A stretch of 64,000 bases of DNA, taken from positions 56,546,909 through 56,610,908 of the forward strand of contig CM034547.1 in the NCBI GenBank assembly GCA_020055645.1. The letters run 5' to 3'. This document shows, piece by piece, positions 12,631-24,300 of the stretch. Made by a program: the position numbers and the translations under genes. Below the pieces are notes generated by a model. That model was not told the DNA's origin. It worked only from the letters and a program-made list of their open reading frames with translations, and did not search any database. The first letter of the stretch is position 1. Every line of letters starts with the position of its first letter. Source of the stretch: Tomocerus qinae. Its lineage: Eukaryota > Arthropoda > Collembola > Entomobryomorpha > Tomoceridae.

Positions 12631-13503
12631 CTTAGCTGAATTTAAAACCGGTCGAAGTTCTTAAGCTCTGAAACAATGAAAACTTTCATAAAAATGCAAT
12701 ACGTTACAAAGAGAAATAAATAAAATAAAATCACTTTACATATCTTTTTTGGTATATCACTTTACCTTGTGTTGTTAATTTTAGCAACTTCGCAAAATTT
12801 ACTGTGAGAAACAGAAACAAGAAACAATCAGCATGTGATTTTGATGTTTGTGAAGGGTCTACTGAAATGATTTTAAGAAACCGCTGAATCATGTGACGTC
12901 ACGAAAAATATTATTATTGTCAAATAGACAATTCAGCTAAAGTCAAATATTCGCTGTTAATTTGGCTCAAGTCGTAGTCACCTCGTAGTCTCTACCGTGT
13001 ACAAGTAGAACTGACATCCCAGAAAGCCAAGCATTTGCTGGAGGGAAAACTTTAAATGATCGTTCTCACATTTGCTGTCGCCGTCTCCTGCCGAACGTCC
13101 CGGAGGAATATATCGGGAGTATTCACTAATCGGGAGTCGGATTCGGAGATAGCAGAATTTTCAAAACATACTTTTTATATTATTACAGTTTTTAGTAAAC
13201 AGTGAAAGTGGTAAAAGGTAATCTCTAAAAGGTAAAAAGTTTATTCTCAGAAATAAAAATAAAATCAAAAATACCAATAATAAAAGAACAATAAATTTAG
13301 TTTGTCTTTGCTCATTTACAATTTAACTCAATCTTAGTTTTAAATGACGGTGCTCTTTTTGGAATATTCTAATCTTAATCAATCATAATTTTTTGTTAAT
13401 GTCAGAGTCAGCAATTTGTATTGCAGTTTGGCAGTCAACACATATTATTTGCTGATAGCTGATTGACTTGACACTTAAAAAATCTGGACCTGGCGGAGAC
13501 AAA
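12631..13503. promoter_or_regulatory. Divergent promoter region of PSMA3 and AQR
   Basis: The 873 bp between the two start codons must drive PSMA3 leftward and AQR rightward. It contains a perfect CRE-like palindrome, GTGACGTCAC (12893-12902), 263 bp from the PSMA3 start. Sequence around 12960-13160 is less AT-rich than the flanks and could be the core promoter or an untranslated exon. No TATA box stands out. Promoter location is inferred from gene orientation; binding by CREB/ATF factors is untested. Confidence 0.6.
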
Positions 13504-16500
13504 ATGGTGAAGTTTAACACAGCTGTCGGGAAAAAAAGAGGCCGAGATTTTATCCCATCGGTGGATCAGATCAATAAAGATAAAATAACTCAGGTAATAA
13601 AGTAATAATTAATAATAAAATAATGTCTTTTCAACTTTTCCTCACAAGTATATATAACGTTTTTATCTTTCAAACTTTAAATGTCTTTATTTAAACAATT
13701 TTAGTTGTCACATAAATACTGGGCTGCATACAACAAGACTGAGCATTCACCGTTTGAACAATCTATTGTTGAAGACGTTTATGCCAATGACATCGTTAAG
13801 TCAAGGTATTGGACTTTGTTTCAATTTTAATTAAGTGTTTTAACTTTATTATTTCTGCATAATAAGATGATTGCTACGATTTTCTCTGTTATTAGCTTTC
13901 AAACAAGGCGGATAGCTCTGCTGGAAATCAGCCAATATTTGGAAAACTATTTGTGGCCAAATTATGACCCAGAGAATTCTCCATTTTCTCATACTATGTC
14001 CATTGTATGTATGATCAACGAAAAATATAGAGAAGGTGTGGAAATTTGGACGGTACGTGTGGTAATTTTTTATCCTTTTAAAGAAAATGTACATAAAATA
14101 AGTGATTGAGTCTTTTTTAATAACAGAGTTTTATCAAAGATGAAGAAAAGTTTTCGAAATTTTTTCGGAATGTCCTTGTTGGAATATTAAATGAAGACGA
14201 AACATCTATTCATGAACGGAGCACTATTATATTATTTCTCGGGTGTGCGTTTTCTTCATTGGAAGTGGACTTAGTTCGCAAACAAGTCCAGGCTCTAATT
14301 TCCCTTCACGTGTGGCATTGTTTATCCGAGGTAAACTATAGTTTATAAGGCATAAGGGACTTGAGCTGCAAGTTTTAAAATGCCACCAGTTCATAGGATT
14401 TCTAAATTGTAAATGTTTCGGTCTATGCATGTACATACCAACACGAGCATAGACCGTATGTGTACAGTCTGCTCGTGTGGGTATGTGCTCGCTCAATTAA
14501 TTATTATAATTTTTTGGGCGTATTTGCATTATTACGTCATTAGGGTCGACGTGAAGAAGAATTCAAACGTTTTCCAAAGTGGAGAAAGTATTGGAAGGCC
14601 CTGCTAAAACGTGAGGAAAAGGAAACACCAGAAAAGAAAGCACAGAATATATTGTGTCGGACATTTTTCCAAAATTTAATTCAAAACTTTTTGCAAATGC
14701 TTGAAGTCCAAGATTATCTCCAAGAAGAATTAAACAGAGATTTTTTGCTCTACTGTGAAAGATTTTTGGAACTTATGATTGATTTACAAGCACTTCTTCC
14801 TACAAGACGATATATAAATATTTTAGTGGACGATCTTCACTTAATCGTTAAGTGTCAATTGTGTCCAATTTTAGAACACGGAGATGGACACTTGTTTTCA
14901 CAGGTTAGTTATGTTGCTAACTCTATTTATCAAAGATTTATGACTATGACAGAAAATTAATTACATTTATTAACCCTTTATGACCCGATATACATATTTG
15001 TGCGATTATAATTAAAGTTTGAGCTTGCGTCCTAATCCTAAAGATAATATTGGCCAAATAACCTTGATATTTTTGGTAATCAATCATTGATTTCTCTTTC
15101 AATTAATGTATAAATCAGTTTATTATACGCCAACTTTCTCGTTCTCGACGCTGTAACCTGGCAAGCTGCCCTGTGTGGAAAAGTCTAAAAACTAACAAAA
15201 AGTCTTTGATTATATTATAACATTAACACCCAAGATTCATACTTATGTATGAGCCAGATATCCAATAGCATCGCTTAATTTAAACTCACGCACACAAGCA
15301 CGTATGCAGAACTGAGTTTTGGAGGGGGCTAGATTTCCAATTAAAAAGGGCAAGAAATTTTTTGCTATTTTGAGAAAAAAATCCATTTTCCTTGGGGGCT
15401 TATGTTGGTTGGTTGCTTGGTGTGTGAATCGTCCATTCGGGGGTTAAAATTATGTAAATAGTTTGAATACTTAGCTTAAACGTACCTTAAAGATTATAAT
15501 GATTTTCATGTTTGTAATGGTCGTATTTATAATAATTAGCTGCTGGATCGATTAAAATTCTATGCACATTTCGAAATTTGCAATGAAACTGGAGATCCGA
15601 TGACAGAATTGGAAGTTATGACGGTGCACTATCACAAGATAACATCCTTGCAAGTAAGGACAGTTTTTATTTTTTCAGAGGTCCTAATGTTAAAATGCAT
15701 TGCATGATTATGAATTTTCACGATTCATATTTATCCCCTTTTTTCATTTCATACAGCAAACTGTTTTCATGAAGTTCCCGGAGTTAAGACAATTTGCCCT
15801 CAGTAATGTGAACAGTGTAGATACAAGAGGAATGATAACGAACAGCTTTCGTGCCTTGAGGTAATTTAATTTGTTTTACTAGTAAAAAATAACTAGATTT
15901 GCAAAGGAAATTGCTTTTATTGTTCGTAAGGATGATATAATAATATTATTATTTCGTTTGTATCATTACTTGACGTTGTTAATATTGTAACACAATGGAT
16001 GTTATTATCTTGTTATTCTCAAGCAGTATTGAACAACTAAGAGAATTGGCAGCCTCTTTACACCTCATTCAAGATGCCTCTGATGATAATTTAAATCAGC
16101 AATTGCTCTTAGAAATTATGGTGTTTAAATACGAAAAGAGGCTTTCACAGCTGAAACAACTGAATGCAATGGCTTTATATCCTACGGAGGAGATGATTTG
16201 GGATGAAAATGTTGTTCCATCAGACTATCACAGTGCTTCTGGACAAGTCCTTGCATTACCCAAATTAAATCTACAGTTTTTGACTTTACATGATTATCTA
16301 CTCAGAAATTTTCAACTTTTTCGCTTAGAGTCAACGTGTAAGTAAAATATATATTGCAATATAATTACGTTTACACTGCCTTTAATCTTAATCAGATAAA
16401 TTAAGATATCAGCATTCAATGCAACATCTGTGATAAATGCAGATCAAATACGACAAGACATTGAAGACGCAGTCTTTCGTCTAAAACCATGGAAGGCAGA

Positions 16501-19500
16501 AAACGATACCTGCTTATTTCATGGGTGGGCCAGAATGGCCCAACCTATAGTTCGTTTTGCCGTTGTTGAGGTAGCAAAGCCTAATTTAGGAGAAAGCAAA
16601 CCTTCACGTGTTCGTGCTGATGTCACTGTCAATTTAAGTGTAAGAAATGAAGTTAAAAGTGAATGGGAGTCTTTAAGAAAACATGATGCTTGTTTCCTTC
16701 TTACCGTCAAACCTCCAAATTCAGATCGTATGAAATATTATTGTTTAACTAACAATATGACTTAGTTATTATTTCTGTATTGTACCTAATTTATTTTTGT
16801 TTAGCGGCCCGTTATGACTTGAAAGGGGATTTCATATCTCAAGTTGGGCTGGCATATGTACGAGGCTGTGAAGTGGAAGGTATGCTCGACGCTAACGGTC
16901 GAGTAATTGAAGAAGGTCCAGAGCCAAGACCACACATCGCTGGTGACGGCAGAACATTCAGGGTAATATTAGATTCCAATCAATATCGAATTGACATGGA
17001 TGGAATCAGTTCTGGAAAGGAGGTAATTACTGATTTTTATCTTTCCATATTGGCAGGCTGCAGCCACGATATATTTAAACATTTAAAGATATGTAATTAT
17101 GAAACAGAAGATATAGATTGTTACACAAGTTTAGGGTGGATTCGGTGGATGCACATAAATGAATTAAGATAGTGATTAAGTAGTGTTTGATTATTTACGT
17201 ATTATTATGTTGATCAAACAGGATGTGTATGAAACCTTCAATATAATTCTGAGACGAAAACCCAAAGAAAATAACTTCAAAGCTGTTCTTGAAACAATTA
17301 GAGATTTAATGAATATTAATTGTGTAGTTCCTGATTGGCTTCATGATGTTGTGTTGGGGTATGGCGATCCTGGTTCAGCTCACTATTCTAGGTTTGTAAA
17401 GGGTCATATAATTTGAATGTAAAAGTATTGTAAAAAGGACAACGCTAATTGCTAATGCTGAACTTTCTATCTATAACTTACAGATTGGCGAACGAATTAT
17501 CAGTATTGGATTTCAACGATACGTTTCTGGACATCAATCACCTGAAAGAAAGTTTTCCTAGTTATTGTGTGGAAGTCATAGATAATCCAAACGATCCAGG
17601 TCGAATCGAGCGTCCTTTCAAGTAATTTAAATTTTTATTTATTATAAACGAAGCACTTTCTAACCTAATTCACCATGCAAATGAGATTTTTGTCATCAAA
17701 AAATCACTTTCCCCCTTTCCGTCATTTACTTTTTATCTGAACCTTTTATTTTTACCTTTTTATTCTGAGGCGAAAGTTGAGTGAAAGTAAACGTAAGGTG
17801 AAAGCCTCACTTATAAGTAAATAGTTGGAAAACTTTTTATACCGTGGAAATAAAAAAATTTATTCACAGTGATGAAAGTTAAAGACGGAGAGAGAGAAGA
17901 CACCATATCTCGAAATATTTTAACATGATTATAAATAATAAATATTTGTTTTACTGTTGTGGGTAATTATTAATTACAGATTGACCTTCAAAGACGTAGA
18001 ACAAAAGAAGGAAGGAAAGGAATCTGATTTTGACAAAACAATATCTGTTGAATCATATGTATTGTCAAATCGCGGTCCATATCCCGCAAATCTTCCCAAT
18101 TTGTAATTTCAGTTTATATCCGTATTTACCTGTTTATGATAATTGAAAACTTAAATCTGTTTTAAGTAGTTATACAGCATGGAATTAAATTAATGAATTA
18201 ATTATGATTATTACAGAAATAAAGTAAAATTTACCCCGACACAAGTGGAAGCCATTAGAAGTGGGATGCAACCTGGATTAACACTTGTTGTTGGTAACTA
18301 ACTATAAAATTTATGCTATACCTCTGATGCTTGTATGCCATGACATATACCATGTTATGTTTGTTTTAAAATTTTGGATATTCAACTGATAATATGAACT
18401 ATAACAACATTTTAGGTCCTCCTGGAACTGGAAAGACTGATGTAGCGACTCAAATAATTTCCAATATTTACCACAATTTCCCTGAACAAAGGACTTTGAT
18501 TGTTACTCACTCCAATCAGGCATTAAATCAACTTTTCGAGAAAATTATCGCCTTAGATGTGGATGAGCGGCATTTGTTGAGGTTGGGTCATGGTGAAGAA
18601 GAACTTGATACTGAAAAGGATTTTAGTAGATATGGCCGTGTGAATTATGTATTGGCAAAGAGAATTGAACTGCTCAACCAGGTAGAAAAGCTTCAACAGT
18701 CACTTGACGCTCCAGGAGATGTTGCGTATACTTGTGAAACAAGCGGTTTCTTTTTTGTTCATCACGTTTTGGCTCGTTGGGAGCATTTTATGAACACAGT
18801 TAACCCTAAAGCTGGCAAGGTACGTGTTTAATTTTTGTTTTTGTATTAAAGGTAACTTGTAGTTTACAAACCGTAACGTATTAATAATTGTGATTTAGGA
18901 ATCGACAGTAGATTGCATCGAACAAGCATTTCCATTCCATAGATTTTTTGCTGATGCACCTCAGCCTTTATTCCTAAAAAAGAGCTTCGAGGATGACATG
19001 GAAATTGCTAATGGATGTTTTAGGTACCTGTGACTGCTTATAAATATAATTCTATTGTAGCTATGAGATTTATATGTAAATAGTAAATAATATTATGATT
19101 ATATTAATTGTGGTAGGTACATCAAGCGTATTTTTGAACAATTGGACGAATTTAGAGCCTTTGAGCTCCTAAGAACAGGCTTAGACCGCTCAAGATATCT
19201 TCTTGTGAAAGAAGCAAAAATAATAGCAATGACTTGCACTCACGCTGCGTTAAAGAGACGAGAACTTGTTGATTTAGGTGAGGTCATGTTATTATATTTA
19301 TAAACCTAAATTTAATGTAGTAAATAATATTGTATCTTTTTTTATAATATTTTCTGTTACTTTTTTGTTTAGTGTTTCAATACGACAATATACTGATGGA
19401 AGAGTCTGCTCAAATATTGGAAATCGAAACTTTTATTCCTTTACTTCTACAAAATCCAGAACAAGGAAGAATTAGACTAAAGCGTTGGGTTATGATTGGA

Positions 19501-21089
19501 GACCATCATCAGTTACCACCTGTAATTAAGAACATGGCTTTCCAAAAATACGGCAACATGGAACAATCTTTGTTTGCTCGCTTCGTAAGATTGGGTGTTC
19601 CTACTGTAGAACTTGATGCTCAAGGGCGAGCGAGACCAAGGTAATCATTGACATGAATATTTTTTGACAATTCTGTAGCATTAGTTAATATACTTACAAT
19701 TTCTTGTCGTGGAGGCTTTGATTGAAACGATATTAATAAAAATTAATGTATTTCAGCATTTCTTGTTTGTATAAATGGAGATACAAAAATTTAGGAGATT
19801 TGCCTCATGTGCAAGAACAAATCGAATATAAGCTAGCCAATCCTGGTTTTTGTTATGATTACCAGCTAATAAACGTCAGTGACTATAATGGCGTTGGGGA
19901 ATCAGAACCAAGTGCATACTTTTTTCAGGTAAACCATGCATTAAAAATTAACAATAGTGTGAGTCATTAATAATAATGGTTTATTACCATAAATTATACT
20001 GTGTTGACGTGTAAAACTGGTTACTGAAATGTTAAACTTTGATAGAATCTAGCTGAAGCCGAATATGTTGTAGCAACATTTATGTATATGAGATTGCTAG
20101 GCTATCCAGCCGAAAAGATTACGATTCTTACAACTTATAACGGTCAAAAAGCATTGATAAGGGATGTTATAGCTAGAAGATGTGGAGAAAATCCAATGAT
20201 TGGATATCCTCACAAGGTATGCATAATATTTATATCAGAGTAGTGCCTGAAATGAGGCTATCAAAAATATTGAACTCATTTAAAATGTATTAACATTTTT
20301 GAATTGTAAATTATACATTCTAATAAATCGAGTATTTTTGTAAATTTTAAAGATAGCAACGGTGGATAAGTATCAGGGTCAACAAAATGACTACATACTT
20401 CTTTCATTAGTCCGTACGAAAACTGTTGGTCATCTCAGAGATGTTCGACGTCTTGTTGTAGCTATGTCTCGTGCCCGTCTTGGTCTTTACATTTTTGCTA
20501 GAATTTCTCTATTCGCCAACTGTTTCGAGTTAACACCAGCCTTCAACATAGTAAGACGCAAAATGAATGTTATTTTGATAGCATTTCTCTTTATCACTGC
20601 ATTTTACTTACAAACTAAATGGTATTTTGTTGTTTCTTTATTTAATTACTTAAAGTTAACCCAACGACCTTCTAAGCTACATTTGCACCCTGACGAAAGT
20701 ATGCCGTCTTCAAGGGAGCTAGACGCAAAGTATGAAAGGGAGACAATGATTGTAAATGACATGCCTCAAATGGCTTCTTTCGTCTATAGCATGTATATGA
20801 AGAAAATTGAAGCTTTTGGAGAGTTACAGAAGACTACTGCCATGGTAAGCGCAAACTACTATTGGTACTTTTCAAGTATTACATGGTCTTCGAAAATTAA
20901 TTTTATTAAATTTTTATATATTCAAAGGTACAAGAGAAGGACATTGCTACAAGAGGAAAAATAGTACCAACACCAATTGTTTTTGAAGACACAAATGTTA
21001 TTGAAAAGCCTGGAGAAACTGACATTGAGCAACCAATGGAAATTGATCAACCCAGCTCATCAAAGGAAACAGATAAAGTAGCAGAGTGA
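13504..21089 (+). CDS. AQR: RNA helicase Aquarius (intron-binding protein 160)
   Basis: Twenty-three exons give 1433 aa (human about 1485): 13504-13593, 13705-13805, 13896-14052, 14127-14330, 14544-14903, 15540-15653, 15757-15860, 16027-16337, 16443-16727, 16805-17022, 17222-17391, 17484-17621, 17980-18102, 18217-18293, 18416-18819, 18899-19023, 19117-19277, 19373-19640, 19757-19928, 20046-20216, 20353-20550, 20656-20844, 20928-21089. Aquarius is an SF1 helicase of the intron-binding complex in spliceosomes, needed for pre-mRNA splicing and box C/D snoRNP assembly. The N-terminal ARM-like scaffold is followed by RecA motifs: I GPPGTGKT (split by an intron), [30 protein letters not shown] and [16 protein letters not shown]. 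The C-terminal tail is shorter than human. It is convergent with SETDB1, with 233 bp between stops. Identification is secure; each junction was fitted by frame and family conservation. Confidence 0.96.
14419..14486. repeat. Two overlapping hairpins in AQR intron 4
   Basis: A 10-bp perfect inverted repeat (CGGTCTATGC, 14419-14428, with 14447-14456) overlaps a second pair of 17-nt arms, 14433-14449 and 14470-14486, with one mismatch (core CACGAGCA/TGCTCGTG). The two stems share bases 14447-14449, so they cannot both form fully. They lie in the 213-bp intron 14331-14543. Confidence 0.6.
20551..20655 (+). other. AQR intron 21: 105 bp, multiple of three, no stop in frame
   Basis: Bounded by GTAAGA and AAAG. 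Read through in the AQR frame it gives 35 codons without a stop, including a strongly hydrophobic run of about 25 residues. The family comparison supports removal, since exon 21 ends ELTPAFNI and exon 22 resumes [12 protein letters not shown], colinear with human AQR. Retention would insert a membrane-like segment just after helicase motif VI. Confidence 0.6.
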
Positions 21090-21322
21090 GATGAAAACTG
21101 CTGAATGAAAGATAGAATAGAATAACTCTTATTTATGTAGATTTACAGTTAATGCAAAAGTAAGTAGGTTATTGGTTAATTCATATCAATACAAAAATTA
21201 TTATTTAATTTGTATTTGTTTGTCTTATTATGTAATTAAGATATCGTTTTAAAATAATTTTCTCGAACATATTGAACACTTCTTGAACACAGATAGCACC
21301 CATCGATTGCATGATGTAATAG

Positions 21323-24300
21323 CTATAGCAAGCGTCCTTTGCATTTCGGTCGGGCACAATAACAATTCATAACTTTGTCTGGGATACTGCCTACTTCATA
21401 GTTATAGTTCCAGGTCAGCTCTGTCCCCGCTTGGATAGTTTGTGATGCAAAGAATGACACCCGTGGAAATCGAATATCATGTGAGTCGACAAATACATTT
21501 TGTACGAACACATTGGGGTCACAAGAATGCTACATAATTTAGCAAAAGAATACAATAGATAATATAATATTGTATAGATACATATATTAAAATATTTATA
21601 TAATAATTATTAAATACTTATTTACATTTAAATATCTCCCGATGTTGCCAGTGGTCTTGGCATCCATAACATAGATTTGCTCATCTTTGCCAAAGTATTG
21701 TCTAGTAGACTTCCTTTTACGTTTCTTAGGATTTTTGTTGCCATCATTAGTGTTACAAGACGGGCCTACACTTGACGACGTCTTTCTTATAGCAATGTGC
21801 ATTTCTGTGGTCAATGACAATAATAATTTAGAATACAAGAGAGTATAGAGAAATCTTGAATTCACAATGTCAAATAAACTAGAAAAAAACTTACCACAGA
21901 CAACCCCAGAATTTACCGAAGAATTTATATCTTCATCATCACTTTCATCGTCCGAAACCGAAATATTGGGGCTTGATTCATAGCCCTCTTTGTGCTTTCC
22001 AAAAATTTGTAAGTTATGACAAAAAAGAGGCAACGATAAGTATTAAGTGGTTATATAAAGTAATTACCTTTTCTAAAACTTCGATATAGTCCATAGCAGC
22101 TAAATATTCATCACCAAATTTTTTGCCATCCTGAAATGTAAAAGGCAAAAAAATCACTTTCTACATTTTACGTATTTTGGTGGCTATTAAAATTGAATAT
22201 GGTACCCATATTATATATGGTACACATATTAAATATGGAACCCATATTATATATGGTACACATATTAAATATGGAACCCATATTACATATGATACCCATA
22301 TTAAATATGGAACCCATATTATATATGGTACACATATTAAATATGGAACCCATATTACATATGATACCCATATTAAATATGGAACCCATATTATATATGG
22401 TACACATATTAAATATGGAACCCATATTACATATGATACCCATATTAAATATGGAACCCATATTATATATGGTACACATATTAAATATGGAACCCATATT
22501 ACATATGGTACCCATATTAAATATGGTACCCATATTAAATATGGTACCCATATTATATATGGTACACATATTAAATATGGTACCCATATTAAATATGGTA
22601 CCCATATTAAATATGGTACCCATATTACATATGGTACACATATTAAATATTGTAATTTAAATATATTTCAAAATATTATTATACCAAGCACCTTGGACCA
22701 TGACTAACCTCGTTTGCTTTAGATTCCGTCAAAACTTGACCTCCATATGTACAAATAAAAGCTCCCACTGGTATATCGCACAGCGGTCGAATAGCCCAAC
22801 CTTTTTTACTTGTTTTGAAAACTTGTAAGGGAAATCTGGTTTCACAATTTTGTATGACTCGATTTAAACAAGTTTTTCGGCACTTGCAACTGAAAGTTCA
22901 ATCGGTTGATTAATCTTCAGAAAATATAAAATCAAAATTGTTTATTTTGTTTTTGATATACCCTTTGTTGCATTCGTAGATGCCACTAACTACAGCATCA
23001 TATAGTCTTCTATGTTCGTACCCCTTCACAATAGGGAACCTTGGATTTTTATTGTAAAATGAGATTCCAGAAAATGTCAATTGCCAGCATTGACAGCGTT
23101 CTTGATCCTGTATAATTTTACATGCGTTAACAAATTGATAACATGTGAGCAAACTACAAAGACTTGGACACATTTTGTCGTATTTATTATTTCCTCTAGA
23201 CGAATAACTTAAGAACGACAAACCAATTGATTGCTATCAACATCCAATTATAAACAGCTAATTATATACAGTGCAGCTAAAACTAAAAAAATGTTACCTG
23301 ACAATCGTCAACGCAATCGCAACAAGTGAGAAAGTCAACATCCTCATTGATTTCAATATCTACAGAAGGTAATAACTCATTTGTGTATGCGAAATATCCT
23401 GGCATATCCATTCCAAGAGAATTTACACATTCGACGGGCATTTTATTTACTCCAAAAGAAATATCCTAAGACATTAATTAACAGCACTAAGGTGAAATGT
23501 ATCAATTCAAAGGTTGATGAAAAGTGGTTACAATCTTAAAATAATGAGAAAAGATAAAGTGGGTTTACAAATGAAAAAAATTTTTTATTCTTACCTTTAT
23601 TTTGAAATGGATAGTTTTCGGTACAAATTTGGTAGCACATCTCACGTTTTTTTCAAAAGTAAAATAATCAATACCTAATTCCGACTTTGTTTGGACAAGA
23701 AATCGGTGAAGGTGGTTATAATTGGGAAATATTTTGCCACATGGTCCCTTATAATACACGGCACGATCGTTGATAAATCTGTTAGGCATTATTTTCGGTT
23801 ATCGGCAACTGGTAGAGAGCAGTAGAAGCAAAAACATATCTTTCTAATAAACCTGAAAAATCCTAAGTGAAATGGAACAGCTAAAGGGGGTACTCCACGG
23901 TAGTCTTCAACTTTGAATGGAGCTATGCATCTCATTGTGCACTGATGAGCAACCATTAGGGGATCTGCATTCTGAACACGCTTTGGAGACGGAATTTCAA
24001 GTTTCTGTAAATTAAAAATGATTTTGCTGTAAATTAATTTTTTACTTACTTATTCACGGTAGGGTACAGTTCGACTATTATAGTTAAATAATCTTTTAAA
24101 GTCTTATACTTACCTCCATTTTACCTTCGTGCTCGATACATGACTCTTCTGGGCAAAAGAACGGATTGTACTTTTCGATTTCACCAAAAATTTCGTTTGT
24201 TTCAATTCTATATGGAAGGACACCTGCTCGTAAAGGAAAAATATATACTTGTCAGTTGTCACGTAAAGTGATATTTTTGAAACTCGAAAGAGAATAAAAT

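Noticed and set aside
16519-16710. Minus-strand open frame in AQR exon 9
   Set aside because: Shadow of a conserved AQR exon.
22168-22707. Long open frames of 155-176 residues on both strands with six-residue periodic products
   Set aside because: They are by-products of the 18-bp tandem repeat, whose length is a multiple of three. The repeat lies in a SETDB1 intron and the products have no family resemblance.
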